Shown piece by piece: positions 8,867 through 18,519 of a stretch of DNA of 64,000 bases; the stretch's first letter is position 1, and every line of letters begins with the position of its first letter. The stretch lies in NCBI GenBank assembly GCA_902493275.1, contig CABUOQ010000001.1:1-64000 (forward strand), read 5' to 3'. Origin of the DNA: an uncultured Bacillota bacterium. Its GTDB lineage: Bacteria > Bacillota_I > Bacilli_A > RFN20 > CAG-449. A program made the position numbers and the translations under genes. Under the pieces are notes generated by a model that ran no database searches, was not told the DNA's origin, and saw only the letters and a list, made by a program, of their open reading frames with translations.

Positions 8867-10048
8867 TCAATTTATGAAATATTTATCAATTAATAATTCA
8901 TAATAATTTCCTCGATCTTCAAAGTTTTTAAATTGGTCATGAGAATCGCATCCCGGTGAAAAAATTACATAATATTCATCTTTAATCTTTTTTAAGTATT
9001 TAAAAATTTCTTCAAGATTATTGAATAATATCCCCGATATTTCGCTATTTATTTTTTCTTTATCTTGACCATAAATTAAAACTAAATCGTGATTTTTGAT
9101 TTTAATTTTATTAAATGATGCTGATTTATGAATGCCACCTAATATCAAGATTTCTGGATATTGATAATATGTTAAATATGCAAATTCACTCGCATCAGCA
9201 CTGGTTGATTTAGAATCGTTTATAAATGTTAAAAAGTCTACTTTTTTAGATACATTTAAGCGATATTTCACCATTTGTAAATCAGATATTGATTTAGATA
9301 ATTTCTCTTTATCGATATGGTGTTTTAAAGCATAAGTATAGGCATAAAGGGCATATTCAATATTATATTTTCCCGTTAATTGATACTTTATTTTATCTAT
9401 GAATTCATCATTATATTGACAATTTTTTATGAATAATTCGTTAGTATTTAAAATATAAGGCTCATTAGCGCATAATAATAACCCTCTTTTTTTCGCGGCG
9501 AGATAAAATGTTTTATCACCATAATAGTTTAAATGATTTTCACATATACTCGTGATAAATAAATCTTGTAATTTAAGATATTTACTATCTTCGATTTGAA
9601 ACGATGATAATTCAATAATAACATAATCATCTTCTTTTATTTTATCTATCAGCGATATAAGGCTTATACCAATATTGCCTGCGAGAAAAGTTCGATATTT
9701 ATTCTTTAAAAAAGTTGCTAAAAAGTTACAAAATGAGGTTTTGCCATTGCTCCCGGTAACTCCAATTAGATGTGTAGAAGATATTTTTGAATATGCAAAG
9801 TCAATTTCAGAAATGATATCTTTACATAAGATTGAAATTAATCGATACTCTTTGCTGTCTTTTTTTATCCCAGGTGATTTTATTCCAAAATCAAATAATG
9901 GTAAGTCACGATATAAATCTTCATATGATAAGTACTTTTCATGAGCAATCCTTTTTTGGTCATAAATCATATATTCGTCATTATTCTTTTTTAAATACTT
10001 TTCAACTTCAACTCCGGTAATACCAAATCCAATAATTAAATATTTCAT
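8867..10048 (-). CDS. murD: UDP-MurNAc-L-alanine:D-glutamate ligase MurD
   Basis: ATP-dependent Mur ligase adding D-Glu. The 393-residue product has a Rossmann-like N-terminus, the Mur ligase P-loop GVTGSNGKTSFCNF (about residues 95-108), IIELSSFQIED, and INDSKSTSADAS. It is shorter than the typical 440-450 residues, and several loops are trimmed. It overlaps the mraY stop by 4 bases (ATGA). Confidence 0.94.
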   Translation of the reverse strand: MKYLIIGFGITGVEVEKYLKKNNDEYMIYDQKRIAHEKYLSYEDLYRDLPLFDFGIKSPGIKKDSKEYRLISILCKDIISEIDFAYSKISSTHLIGVTGSNGKTSFCNFLATFLKNKYRTFLAGNIGISLISLIDKIKEDDYVIIELSSFQIEDSKYLKLQDLFITSICENHLNYYGDKTFYLAAKKRGLLLCANEPYILNTNELFIKNCQYNDEFIDKIKYQLTGKYNIEYALYAYTYALKHHIDKEKLSKSISDLQMVKYRLNVSKKVDFLTFINDSKSTSADASEFAYLTYYQYPEILILGGIHKSASFNKIKIKNHDLVLIYGQDKEKINSEISGILFNNLEEIFKYLKKIKDEYYVIFSPGCDSHDQFKNFEDRGNYYELLIDKYFIN

Positions 10049-11022
10049 ATTATTAATAAACTTGCTACAAATGATAAGATATAACCAATTACAATAAAGA
10101 TTAAGACTACTTTTTCTTCAGAATAACCTTTTAATTCTAAATGATGATGAAATGGCGCCATTAAAAATATTCTTTTTTTAGTGATTTTATAATATATAAC
10201 TTGGATTATAACTGATGATGTTTCAATTATTAATAATAATCCAGCGATAACTAACATTAATTCTTGATGCAATACAATCGCGGAACTGGCTAATATTGAA
10301 CCCAAATATAATGAACCGCAATCGCCCATAAATATCTTTGAAGGATGCATATTGAAAATTACAAATCCGATACTCGAACCAAAGCTTGCGACAAGTAGTA
10401 ACCCTAGATGAATTTGTGAGTTTTTAAAAGCATAAATGGCAAAAGGCATTATGGCGACAATAAATAAACATGTTGCTAGACCATCAAGTCCATCACTTAA
10501 ATTCATCGCATTTGAGGTTCCCACTAAAATAAAACTTAGCAATATAATGCTAAAAACACCTAGATTAAGGCTAATTGATAAAAAATGGACCTTTTGAAAA
10601 TCGACGAAATTATATCCTAATCCACGGAGAAAAAATAACGATAACAGCACTTCGATGAAAAAACGCACACTATCTTTAGCGCCGTGATAATCTTTTTTTA
10701 TAACTTTCAATAAGTCATCGATAAATCCTAATACAAAAAATGCACTTATCAAAATAAAGACTAAGATAAATTTTTTATTTTTAAAGATATCGATATTAGT
10801 AATTAATAAGGATAAACTGCACGAAAGATAAATTCCAATTCCACCTAATGTGGGCGTGGATGATTTATCTTTATGAATTGAAGATAATTCTTCGCGTTGA
10901 GGCTGAAATAATTTCCGCTTATTTTGGATTTTGATCAATATTATATTGAATATTGATGATAAGCTGATTGAAAGCAATAAAATGATTAGGACTTGAATAA
11001 CTATAGGTGATTGCTTAAACAT
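10045..11022 (-). CDS. mraY: Phospho-MurNAc-pentapeptide transferase MraY
   Basis: Makes lipid I on undecaprenyl phosphate. The 325-residue integral membrane protein has ten predicted hydrophobic segments and the catalytic motifs FIDDLLKV, NAMNLSDGLDGLA and FMGDCGSLYLGS plus the histidine loop PFHHHLE. It overlaps murE by 22 bases and murD by 4. Confidence 0.97.
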   Translation of the reverse strand: MFKQSPIVIQVLIILLLSISLSSIFNIILIKIQNKRKLFQPQREELSSIHKDKSSTPTLGGIGIYLSCSLSLLITNIDIFKNKKFILVFILISAFFVLGFIDDLLKVIKKDYHGAKDSVRFFIEVLLSLFFLRGLGYNFVDFQKVHFLSISLNLGVFSIILLSFILVGTSNAMNLSDGLDGLATCLFIVAIMPFAIYAFKNSQIHLGLLLVASFGSSIGFVIFNMHPSKIFMGDCGSLYLGSILASSAIVLHQELMLVIAGLLLIIETSSVIIQVIYYKITKKRIFLMAPFHHHLELKGYSEEKVVLIFIVIGYILSFVASLLII

Positions 11023-12377
11023 TTTTTAGCTACCTCATAATCATTTAAATGAATCTTTTGACTACCGATATATTGATATTCTTCATTTCCACGACCCATA
11101 ATGACGACAATATCATCAATATTAGCTTGATTAATCGCGTATTTAATCGCATCTTTACGATTTAAAATAATTTTAAAATGCTCTTTATCATCATTAGTGA
11201 TAGCTCTAGCTATTTCCATTGGTGATTCACTACGTGGATTATCATTGCAAACAATAGTCATCTCCGCATATTTTAAGCAACTTTTTCCATATAAGCTGCG
11301 CTTTGTTTTATCTCGATCACCTCCAGCACCAATAACTGCAATAATTCGATTTTGTTTTAAAAGTGATAATTGTGATAAAACATTTTCAACGCTGCTTGGA
11401 GAATGTGCATAATCAATGATGATGTATGGTCTAAAATTGATTACATCTAATCTTCCTTTTACAGAATGAATCTTTTTTATTAAAGTAAATAAGTTGCGAT
11501 AATTTAAATTTTTTAAAAATTCAATTAAGAAAACGATATTAATTCGATTCTGCTTAAATAATAAATGACAATAATAATCCTCATTTTTATATTTAAACAC
11601 TTGATGTTTCAAGTTCATATTTTTAAGTTTAATATCCGCTTCATCAATGATAGTTAAATTAGTGGCTTTTTGAAATAGATGCGGATATTTGTCATATGCT
11701 GATTTAAGAATAAATTTCTTCCCTTTAATATTTTCTAAGAAGAAATTTATCTTACTCAGATGATAATGATATAAATTATCATAATAATCTAGATGATCAC
11801 TATGTAGGTTAGTTAAAAATAAATAATCAAATATTTTTGAATCAATTCGTTTTTGTGATAAACCAATACACGAAACTTCCATGATTAAATATTGATAATT
11901 CATCCTTTTGCACAGTTTAAAAGCGTTAATTATCTCTTCTGGGGATGGTGTTGTTAAAGATGTATAATAAGTATCGTTATGACGCTGCTCATTGCTGAGT
12001 AAGAGACATTTTCTTTTTAATGAAGTTAACCCTTGATAAATTATATCGGCTAATGATGATTTACCTTCTGTGCCAGTTATACCAATTATTTTAAATGGAT
12101 GTATTTTATTGAAATAAAAATAATCTAAAATATCAAAAACTTTATCTTTTAAATCTTTAATATAAATGTAATCTGTCATCTCATCGTCACTTAGAATAAG
12201 GCTGCAATTAGAGATGATAGTCGGAGTTAATAATTCATTGGGATTAACATTTTTACCTCTAATTAAAATAAGAACACATCCAGGGTATGTTCTCTTGGTT
12301 GATGTTGTTATTCCAGTTATTTCTATTTCAGATTCAACATTAATATTTAAATATTTTCCTAATTCATTTGTTTTCAT
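11001..12377 (-). CDS. murE: UDP-MurNAc-tripeptide synthetase MurE
   Basis: Adds the third stem-peptide residue. It has the Mur ligase P-loop GITGTEGKSSLAD, a TTPSPEEI substrate loop and the VCNDNPRSE motif. DNPR in MurE is known to select meso-diaminopimelate, so the peptidoglycan is probably DAP-type. I chose the ATG at 12375-12377 (MKTNELGKYL) because it matches the usual MurE N-terminus; a frame six codons longer is possible and neither has a strong ribosome binding site. In Bacillus the gene before murE is spoVD. Here a 12 kb block intervenes. Confidence 0.94.
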   Translation of the reverse strand: MKTNELGKYLNINVESEIEITGITTSTKRTYPGCVLILIRGKNVNPNELLTPTIISNCSLILSDDEMTDYIYIKDLKDKVFDILDYFYFNKIHPFKIIGITGTEGKSSLADIIYQGLTSLKRKCLLLSNEQRHNDTYYTSLTTPSPEEIINAFKLCKRMNYQYLIMEVSCIGLSQKRIDSKIFDYLFLTNLHSDHLDYYDNLYHYHLSKINFFLENIKGKKFILKSAYDKYPHLFQKATNLTIIDEADIKLKNMNLKHQVFKYKNEDYYCHLLFKQNRINIVFLIEFLKNLNYRNLFTLIKKIHSVKGRLDVINFRPYIIIDYAHSPSSVENVLSQLSLLKQNRIIAVIGAGGDRDKTKRSLYGKSCLKYAEMTIVCNDNPRSESPMEIARAITNDDKEHFKIILNRKDAIKYAINQANIDDIVVIMGRGNEEYQYIGSQKIHLNDYEVAKKCLSNHL

Positions 12378-12421
12378 ATAATCACATTCAATCATATGAA
12401 TTGATAAATAAAATTATTTCT

Positions 12422-13930
12422 TTAACGATGAATTTTATGGCAATAAGGACAGATTATATTGCCAAGTTCATCAATATCAGTAATATTACGATAATATAAA
12501 ACCTTTTCTTTATAGCGGTTAAAATCATTTTCTTTCAAGTGTCCTTCTATCTTTTGTAATTTCAAATTGGTGATGCTTGTTGCAAAGAAATCTTTTTTAT
12601 TTTCTGGACAATATATATCTAATATTGACAGACGACAAGTTTTACAATAATAATCATAACTATTATTTCTATTAACAATTTTTGTTAATGGATAGCCACA
12701 AAAAGGACATATGTTTTTTTCTGAATCAACTTCCAGCATTAACTTTAATATCAATTGTTGAATACGTTGAAAAGAATTAATGTTATTGATATTAATAAAA
12801 ATCCCTGAATCATCTTCTTTATCTGTGAAAACAATATCATTATCATAAGTATTATTAATTGCTTTATAATTCATCTTACAAAATGGTAGAATAAAAATCG
12901 TTTTCTTTACCTCTTTTTCAATTTCAAGAGAAATATAATGAAGTTCATTTTTAATTTTTGTTTCAAGAATAATTAACCAATTTTTAAATTTAAAAACAAG
13001 ATGTGGATTATAAAAGTCAATATCTATGTCATTTGCAAGCGTAAAATTAAAATGTAAAAGAGCAAAAATAATTAACATTTCACAATAATAAAAATAATTA
13101 TCACTAGCGATATCTTCAACTAGGCTAACTAATTGATGGTTATCTTGAAAAAAAACAAATAGATTATATATGCGGTGATAATCTTTATGCATCTTTAAAA
13201 TATTGCTTTTATGAAGTTTGATTTCCCCTTTTGGAATCTTAACATTTTTATATAATGGAGATTTTAATCTAATTTTAATTGAATTATCAATAAAAGATAG
13301 TTTTTCTAAGCATCGCTCCGCAATAGCGTAATATTTTTCAAAATTGCGTATATAACCAGTATGTAATTTTCCAATAGCTAAATAATATTGAAGATGATTT
13401 AACCTTTCCAACAAATTAAATTGTAAAGAGTCATTCGCATATAATAAATCTTTTAATATCTGCGTATTTCTTTTAACAAAACTCATAATTTGCTTGATTA
13501 AGGAGATAAAAACTACGTTTTCATAAATAGAATAGTTATCTTGGCTATTAATAGTAAGTAATTTATTAGGTTTTATTTTATTATCTTCAATGTCAGAAAA
13601 TAATTCACTATGTGTTGAAGCGTGAATTATTGTTTGATTATTGATCAAATGTACTGATTCAACTGGCAAAATTTCAAAATTATCTTTTAGATGAATGATT
13701 GGTCGTGCAAAGATGCGCTTAATCGCGGGTAAGACTGCGATAATTCTATCACATATCAATTCAATTTCGTCAAATGAATAGTTCTCTTTGGTGGCAAATA
13801 AGTCGATATAATTCATGATAGCATAATCAAACTCCAAAGGATTTAGATGATTATGTTCATTAAGAAATACGCCGACAGATTGATAATCATCAAATGCATC
13901 TTGAAGAATTTGGTTTTGATTATCAATCAT
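12422..13930 (-). CDS. Zinc-ribbon protein, possible McrC/DUF2357-like partner of the membrane AAA
   Basis: Unrecognised 502-residue soluble protein. Visible features: a SIYENVVFISLIKQIMSFV helix (about residues 152-170) that resembles the YENxxV helix of McrC/DUF2357 proteins. Around residues 315-335 IDIDFYNPHLVF is followed by NWLIILETKI, which has the spacing of a PD-(D/E)XK nuclease core (D, then E-x-K). The C-terminal third has zinc ribbons: CPFCG, a YYCKTC half, and a final CPYCHKIHR. It starts 2 bases after the preceding AAA gene, a pairing like mcrB-mcrC. Nuclease activity is inference only; a structural role is possible. Confidence 0.6.
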   Translation of the reverse strand: MIDNQNQILQDAFDDYQSVGVFLNEHNHLNPLEFDYAIMNYIDLFATKENYSFDEIELICDRIIAVLPAIKRIFARPIIHLKDNFEILPVESVHLINNQTIIHASTHSELFSDIEDNKIKPNKLLTINSQDNYSIYENVVFISLIKQIMSFVKRNTQILKDLLYANDSLQFNLLERLNHLQYYLAIGKLHTGYIRNFEKYYAIAERCLEKLSFIDNSIKIRLKSPLYKNVKIPKGEIKLHKSNILKMHKDYHRIYNLFVFFQDNHQLVSLVEDIASDNYFYYCEMLIIFALLHFNFTLANDIDIDFYNPHLVFKFKNWLIILETKIKNELHYISLEIEKEVKKTIFILPFCKMNYKAINNTYDNDIVFTDKEDDSGIFININNINSFQRIQQLILKLMLEVDSEKNICPFCGYPLTKIVNRNNSYDYYCKTCRLSILDIYCPENKKDFFATSITNLKLQKIEGHLKENDFNRYKEKVLYYRNITDIDELGNIICPYCHKIHR

Positions 13931-13932
13931 AA

Positions 13933-16590
13933 TTAATCCTCATTGAGCTTAGAAATAAATTCGCTGCAGCGATAAAGTTTCAATCTTTCAAATTCATCAA
14001 TTAATTCTTGTTTATTCTCGATGCTCTTATATTCTAATTTAGAGACAACCTTGCTTAAAAGGATTTTCTCTATCGCATCATTTATCACATCTTGAGGATG
14101 ATCAAAACATGAGCAATATACTTTTACAAAATCCTCCATTTGTTTAGCAATACGGTTACCGAAAGAAATATTATATGGTATTAATAATTGTTCTACTTCA
14201 TTAAATAAAGGATAATTTTCAATTTCAAAGTTAATACTCTCTTTAGCAAAGTTAATAAGTTTAATAAAATCATTATACGAAACAAAGCGTTTATCTAAAG
14301 GATTATTATATGAACGCATCTTTTTAGCGCGTCTATTGAAATTCATCGTATGAGCACGGTCATACACTTTATCAGAAATTTCAAAAGTTGATTCATCACG
14401 ATTCGCAGTTCCAATAAAATACACATTTGGTGGAATTCTAATTGTATGATCTTCTTTTAAACCTAAATATGAATGATGCACACCATCATAATCATTAAAT
14501 AATTTTATATTAACAAGTTTAATTTCTCTTTTATCCTCTTCGTTTTCCATTAATGATAAGAAATCTGAAAAATAATATTCAATTCGACTTAAGTTCATCT
14601 CATCTAAAACGATAAAAGTCATTACATCTTGATTAAGACTAGCTTTATAAAGTGCTTGAGTAAATTTTTTAGGGGTATAAGTTTTAGAAAATTCATTATA
14701 ATAACCTAATAATTCATTTTTATCACGCCAAGATGATTCAACTTCAATAATTTCACAATTGCCATTTATCGCTTCTAAAAATATTTTTGGCAGACTAGTT
14801 TTACCAGTTCCGCTCATACCTTGAAGAATACTCAACTTACAAGCACCTAAACCAGCGATAAATGTTGCGATATCTTCAAATTCATAGAAAAGATGTAATC
14901 GACTATCACGGGCATAATCAACTATAAAGCGAGTTAATGATGGTAATGATAAATTTGTAAATGAATATGCTCTTTTACTTGTTAGTTCTTCCTTGAATAG
15001 TTCTAATTTATTATCGATTTCTGTGAATGAAGGACAAGCATCAAAACAACTTTTTACAGAAATAGTATGATCATTACTTATTTGTCCATCAATAATCGTT
15101 TCGTTATTGGATAATGATTTTTCTTTATTTGATATTTTGGAAAATGGCGATAAGCTAATTAAGACAATTCCTAAAATTATCGCTGCATATAAAGCATATG
15201 TCGATTGACTTTTTATAGTGTATTTATATGACATTGAAAGTGATGGATAACGATTTCCGATAATGTTATTTATCAACTCTTCATTCATGTTTTGTACTAT
15301 TTGATAATATGTTCCAAACAATCCCACTAAAAATATAAAAGTAATATTAATAATTATTGAATATAATGCAATCTTTTTAAACAATTTTGATTTACTCAAT
15401 AATGAAGTCAATGAGAATATGAACATGACTGATGACATTAATATAAACGCTATAATAAAAAATGCTAAAAGTTCAACGCCCTCACCATAATTTGGATAAT
15501 CTTTTAGTAATTGATAACCATTAATTGTAATTGTTTCTAATTGTATTGGTTCACTAAATGTAACTTCAATAATATTAAATAATAATCCAAGTAAAGCACA
15601 AGTAGTAAATAAAGTGACAAAAACCATCAATTCAATCTTATATATTAAAGTACCATCTTTTTTCTTACTTCTTACTGAAACTTGATTCTTGCCATAAAAA
15701 TATGAAAATACAATGGTAATTATCGCCATTAATATTGGAATAATATAAGTTATGGTTGATATATCAAAACCGCGTAAATTATTAATAAAGGCGTATGCAA
15801 TTGCAACTATAAAGTAAACAATAGATAGAATCAAATTAAGATAAACATTTTTTTGGCACTTACGTATAAATAAGTCATTATTTTTTTTATTATTTAATAC
15901 AGAAGTAAAATTAAACATATTAATTAATAATATTATCAATATGACAACAAATGATAATAATTCTTCAAATACACCATTGCTCGTGAATAAAATATGAATT
16001 GGAATTATCGTTATCGATTCCATATATTCACTATTAATTGTAGCAAACGGAATAAATAACATCACAAATACACTTAAGAAACTGATAATTGTTGTAATAA
16101 ATAATCCAGTGTTAGCTTTAACTAAGGATTTAAAAGTAACACTATCATCACTCCCGTTAGAATCACTTTTTAATATCCTATATAAGATACAATATATTAT
16201 ACCAATTAAACTAAAGATTAAATTAAAAATAATTAATACTATTGATCCAGTGGCCATTATTTTAATGATATTATTTATAATCAAGGAAATTATTCCAATG
16301 ATAAAAATACAGATGAAAGATATCAGAGAATAATTATTCTTCTTTTTTCTAAATGCATTAATTACCCCAAATATCGTTAAAAAAATCGACACTAGAAATA
16401 AAATAAATAACACGACATAAGCAGCAACTTCATGAATTTCTAACGATGATAATTTAAATATAGATGATAATAAAGAACTATCGCTAGGAATAGTTTTTAT
16501 TGATGCTGAAATAAATGTAAATAACAAACAAAGAGCAAAAGAGGAAATTAAAGTTATTTTTTTTATTAATGGAGTAAATATTTTTTTCAT
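13933..16590 (-). CDS. Membrane-anchored McrB/MoxR-type AAA+ ATPase
   Basis: 885 residues in two parts. Residues 1-480 contain about twelve strongly hydrophobic segments, predicting a polytopic membrane domain. After a polar linker comes a cytoplasmic AAA+ domain with Walker A GMSGTGKTS at 591-599, Walker B FIVLDEMNLSR near 657-667, and a sensor region FIGTANRDESTF. The DEMN-type Walker B and inserted loops place it in the McrB/MoxR clade. A polytopic membrane N-terminus is unusual for this clade and argues against simple DNA restriction. It has its own promoter and partners the downstream zinc-ribbon gene. Target and reaction are unknown. Confidence 0.75.
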   Translation of the reverse strand: MKKIFTPLIKKITLISSFALCLLFTFISASIKTIPSDSSLLSSIFKLSSLEIHEVAAYVVLFILFLVSIFLTIFGVINAFRKKKNNYSLISFICIFIIGIISLIINNIIKIMATGSIVLIIFNLIFSLIGIIYCILYRILKSDSNGSDDSVTFKSLVKANTGLFITTIISFLSVFVMLFIPFATINSEYMESITIIPIHILFTSNGVFEELLSFVVILIILLINMFNFTSVLNNKKNNDLFIRKCQKNVYLNLILSIVYFIVAIAYAFINNLRGFDISTITYIIPILMAIITIVFSYFYGKNQVSVRSKKKDGTLIYKIELMVFVTLFTTCALLGLLFNIIEVTFSEPIQLETITINGYQLLKDYPNYGEGVELLAFFIIAFILMSSVMFIFSLTSLLSKSKLFKKIALYSIIINITFIFLVGLFGTYYQIVQNMNEELINNIIGNRYPSLSMSYKYTIKSQSTYALYAAIILGIVLISLSPFSKISNKEKSLSNNETIIDGQISNDHTISVKSCFDACPSFTEIDNKLELFKEELTSKRAYSFTNLSLPSLTRFIVDYARDSRLHLFYEFEDIATFIAGLGACKLSILQGMSGTGKTSLPKIFLEAINGNCEIIEVESSWRDKNELLGYYNEFSKTYTPKKFTQALYKASLNQDVMTFIVLDEMNLSRIEYYFSDFLSLMENEEDKREIKLVNIKLFNDYDGVHHSYLGLKEDHTIRIPPNVYFIGTANRDESTFEISDKVYDRAHTMNFNRRAKKMRSYNNPLDKRFVSYNDFIKLINFAKESINFEIENYPLFNEVEQLLIPYNISFGNRIAKQMEDFVKVYCSCFDHPQDVINDAIEKILLSKVVSKLEYKSIENKQELIDEFERLKLYRCSEFISKLNED

Positions 16591-16610
16591 ATTAAGACCT
16601 CGCTTATATT

Positions 16611-16639
16611 ATTCTATCATAATTTAAATACCCATACAA
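16611..16639 (-). promoter_or_regulatory. Promoter for the membrane AAA gene pair
   Basis: On the minus strand TTGTAT (16634-16639) and TAGAAT (16611-16616) are 17 bases apart. The ATG lies about 20 bases beyond the -10, with GAGGT in between. Together with the terminator just upstream this makes the 13933/12422 pair a separate transcription unit. Confidence 0.5.
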
Positions 16640-16721
16640 TTACTCTGTTTTGACAAAAAATTATATTTGTTTAATTAATAATTCTAAATATAAGTAAAAA
16701 AATGCGTTTATTACCCCAAAC

Positions 16722-16753
16722 TAAAAAAAATCACTTTGAGAAATGATTTTTTT
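16722..16753 (-). terminator. Intrinsic terminator ending the ESCRT-like operon
   Basis: Downstream of the last operon gene the minus strand reads AAAAAAATCATTT, a CTC loop, then AAAGTGATTTTTTTT. This is a symmetric stem with a long T-run and could work on both strands. Confidence 0.75.
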
Positions 16754-16784
16754 CCTATTAAATATTGTATATATAATTTATCAA

Positions 16785-17933
16785 TTAAATTTTTCCTTCT
16801 TTAAAAAGTAAAAAATTATCTAACATCTCCTTGTTTATTGGGTTGCGGTATTCAGAAAATATAGTATCTATATCATCTAAACGAATACAATCTCTCCGAT
16901 TTAATGATAATTCACGTTCAATAGAACGATCTTTAATTTTATTAATTATTGAAACCAAATCAGCTCCTGAATATCCTTCACTACGATTGATAATATCATC
17001 GATTGAGGCATCGCTATTATCAAAGACATCTTCGTGACCTTTAAACTCTTTTTTTATAATGAAAGTACGAGCTTCATTATCTGGAAGACCAACATAAATT
17101 GAAGTGTCAAAACGCTTTCCTCTTAAAAGAGCTGGATCAAGTGCCCAAGGACGATTTGTCGCCCCAATTATTACATGAAGTTTATTGGAATTTTTACTTG
17201 TTCCAAATCCTGATAAACATGTCAAGAATGTCGTTAATATATCTTTAGTATGAGTTGAATCGCTATCCTCACGAGAAGAAAATAATGAATCTAATTCATC
17301 AAGGAAGATTAAACATTTATCTAATTTATTAGCTTCATTAAATAAGGCCTTCATTTTTTGAGGACCAATTCCAACATATTTATCTAGAAAATCCGAACAA
17401 TTTAAAATTGCATATTTACATTTTAATTCTCCTGCAATCGCTTCAGCAACGAAGGATTTACCGCATCCTGGAGGTCCATACATCAATATGCGGCAGCCAA
17501 CTTCATCCTTATATCTAAAATAAATATCTGGATGATTAAGGGGTGTTAAAATATTAATATTTATCGCTTTTTTAACTTCTTTTAATCCAGCAACATCGTT
17601 TAAAGTAATGGAAGGAATTTCATCTTTAAAGAAGTTACTCTGGAATTCAGTACTAGAAGTATTTATCGGTATATTTTTATTTTGAGTTTGGGAAAATGGA
17701 TTCTTACCTTTTTCAAGAAGCAGTAGCAATTTATTTAAAGATTCCATTTCTTTAATATATTTTTCTTTCACTTCTGGAATAGTGGTATTTTTTATTATTT
17801 CTTTTCCCAAAGAGATTGCTTGCTTTGTTAAATCGGTTCCAGTTTCAATTTCATTGCGCTTTAAAGCTTCTTGCGCTTTATTAATCGCTAGTAAATATGT
17901 TTGATTTTTAATAATAAAGTTGAAACCGCTCAT
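16785..17933 (-). CDS. Vps4-like AAA ATPase A with MIT-like N-terminus
   Basis: 382 residues. Residues 10-78 form a three-helix, MIT-like region. A linker leads to ITLNDVAGLKEVKKA, the start of a classical AAA module. Walker A is GPPGCGKS (153-160), pore loop KYVG (185-188), Walker B IFLDELD (D212, E213), sensor 1 N260 and arginine fingers R271 and R274 within NRPWALDPALLR. This last stretch is close to the NxPWxLDxAxxR of Vps4, katanin and spastin (meiotic-clade AAA). Vps4 disassembles ESCRT-III filaments. The gene starts 1 base after an ESCRT-III-like gene. All catalytic residues look intact. FtsH and Cdc48 are alternatives, but there is no membrane segment, no protease and only one AAA module. 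Confidence 0.8.
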   Translation of the reverse strand: MSGFNFIIKNQTYLLAINKAQEALKRNEIETGTDLTKQAISLGKEIIKNTTIPEVKEKYIKEMESLNKLLLLLEKGKNPFSQTQNKNIPINTSSTEFQSNFFKDEIPSITLNDVAGLKEVKKAININILTPLNHPDIYFRYKDEVGCRILMYGPPGCGKSFVAEAIAGELKCKYAILNCSDFLDKYVGIGPQKMKALFNEANKLDKCLIFLDELDSLFSSREDSDSTHTKDILTTFLTCLSGFGTSKNSNKLHVIIGATNRPWALDPALLRGKRFDTSIYVGLPDNEARTFIIKKEFKGHEDVFDNSDASIDDIINRSEGYSGADLVSIINKIKDRSIERELSLNRRDCIRLDDIDTIFSEYRNPINKEMLDNFLLFKEGKI

Positions 17934-17934
17934 T

Positions 17935-18507
17935 TTAATCCTTGTTTATTGCGTCAAAAAAATCATCGTTATTTTCAAGTTTAGTATTTTGTACATTGAT
18001 ATTTGAATCAGTATCGGTCATTAATCTTTGACGCAAAGCTGCGAAATCTTCCTTGCTTTTTGTCATTGAAATCGCTGGATTAACGCTTCCCATCATTGAA
18101 GATATCGCTTGCATATTTAGTTGACCTTTTAATAAACTTTTTCTAAATTTTGCAAAATCTTTGCTGTTTTTAGCAAAAGAAGGCATTGAATTCATTGTTT
18201 TTGCAGTATTTTTTAAAATAGGACGGATGCCTTCTACGGATTCCATAAGAGTCGCTGTTTTAACATATGTTTGATATTGAATACGAATCGTTTCAACCAT
18301 TTTTCTAATGTCTTGGAAATAAAAAATTGAATTGGCAATTAATTCGAACCCTTCTTCATTATTATTGAGAAGCTCATTTTTAGCGTCTTTATAAAAATCA
18401 TTTATTAAGGCATCTATGCTTTTAACTGTATTATTTAATTCAGCTAAAGAACGATTAGCATTCTGTTGATTTTCAATTCGTCTCATTTCTTTCTTGATAT
18501 TATTCAT
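17935..18507 (-). CDS. ESCRT-III-like helical protein A
   Basis: 190 residues, no hydrophobic segment, almost entirely helical. The layout is that of Snf7-family ESCRT-III proteins. A basic first helix (residues 1-36) is followed by helix 2 (40-88). Then comes YVKTATLMESVEGIRPILKN (81-100), strongly reminiscent of the helix 2-3 segment of CHMP1-type proteins. A polar, acidic C-terminus carries ALRQRL (157-162), which resembles the L-x-x-R-L core of the MIM1 motif that binds Vps4 MIT domains. It is paired with Vps4-like A directly downstream. Similarity is judged by eye; PspA-type coiled coils are the main alternative. AAGGAGA precedes the ATG. Confidence 0.6.
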   Translation of the reverse strand: MNNIKKEMRRIENQQNANRSLAELNNTVKSIDALINDFYKDAKNELLNNNEEGFELIANSIFYFQDIRKMVETIRIQYQTYVKTATLMESVEGIRPILKNTAKTMNSMPSFAKNSKDFAKFRKSLLKGQLNMQAISSMMGSVNPAISMTKSKEDFAALRQRLMTDTDSNINVQNTKLENNDDFFDAINKD

Positions 18508-18519
18508 AATTTGTCTCCT

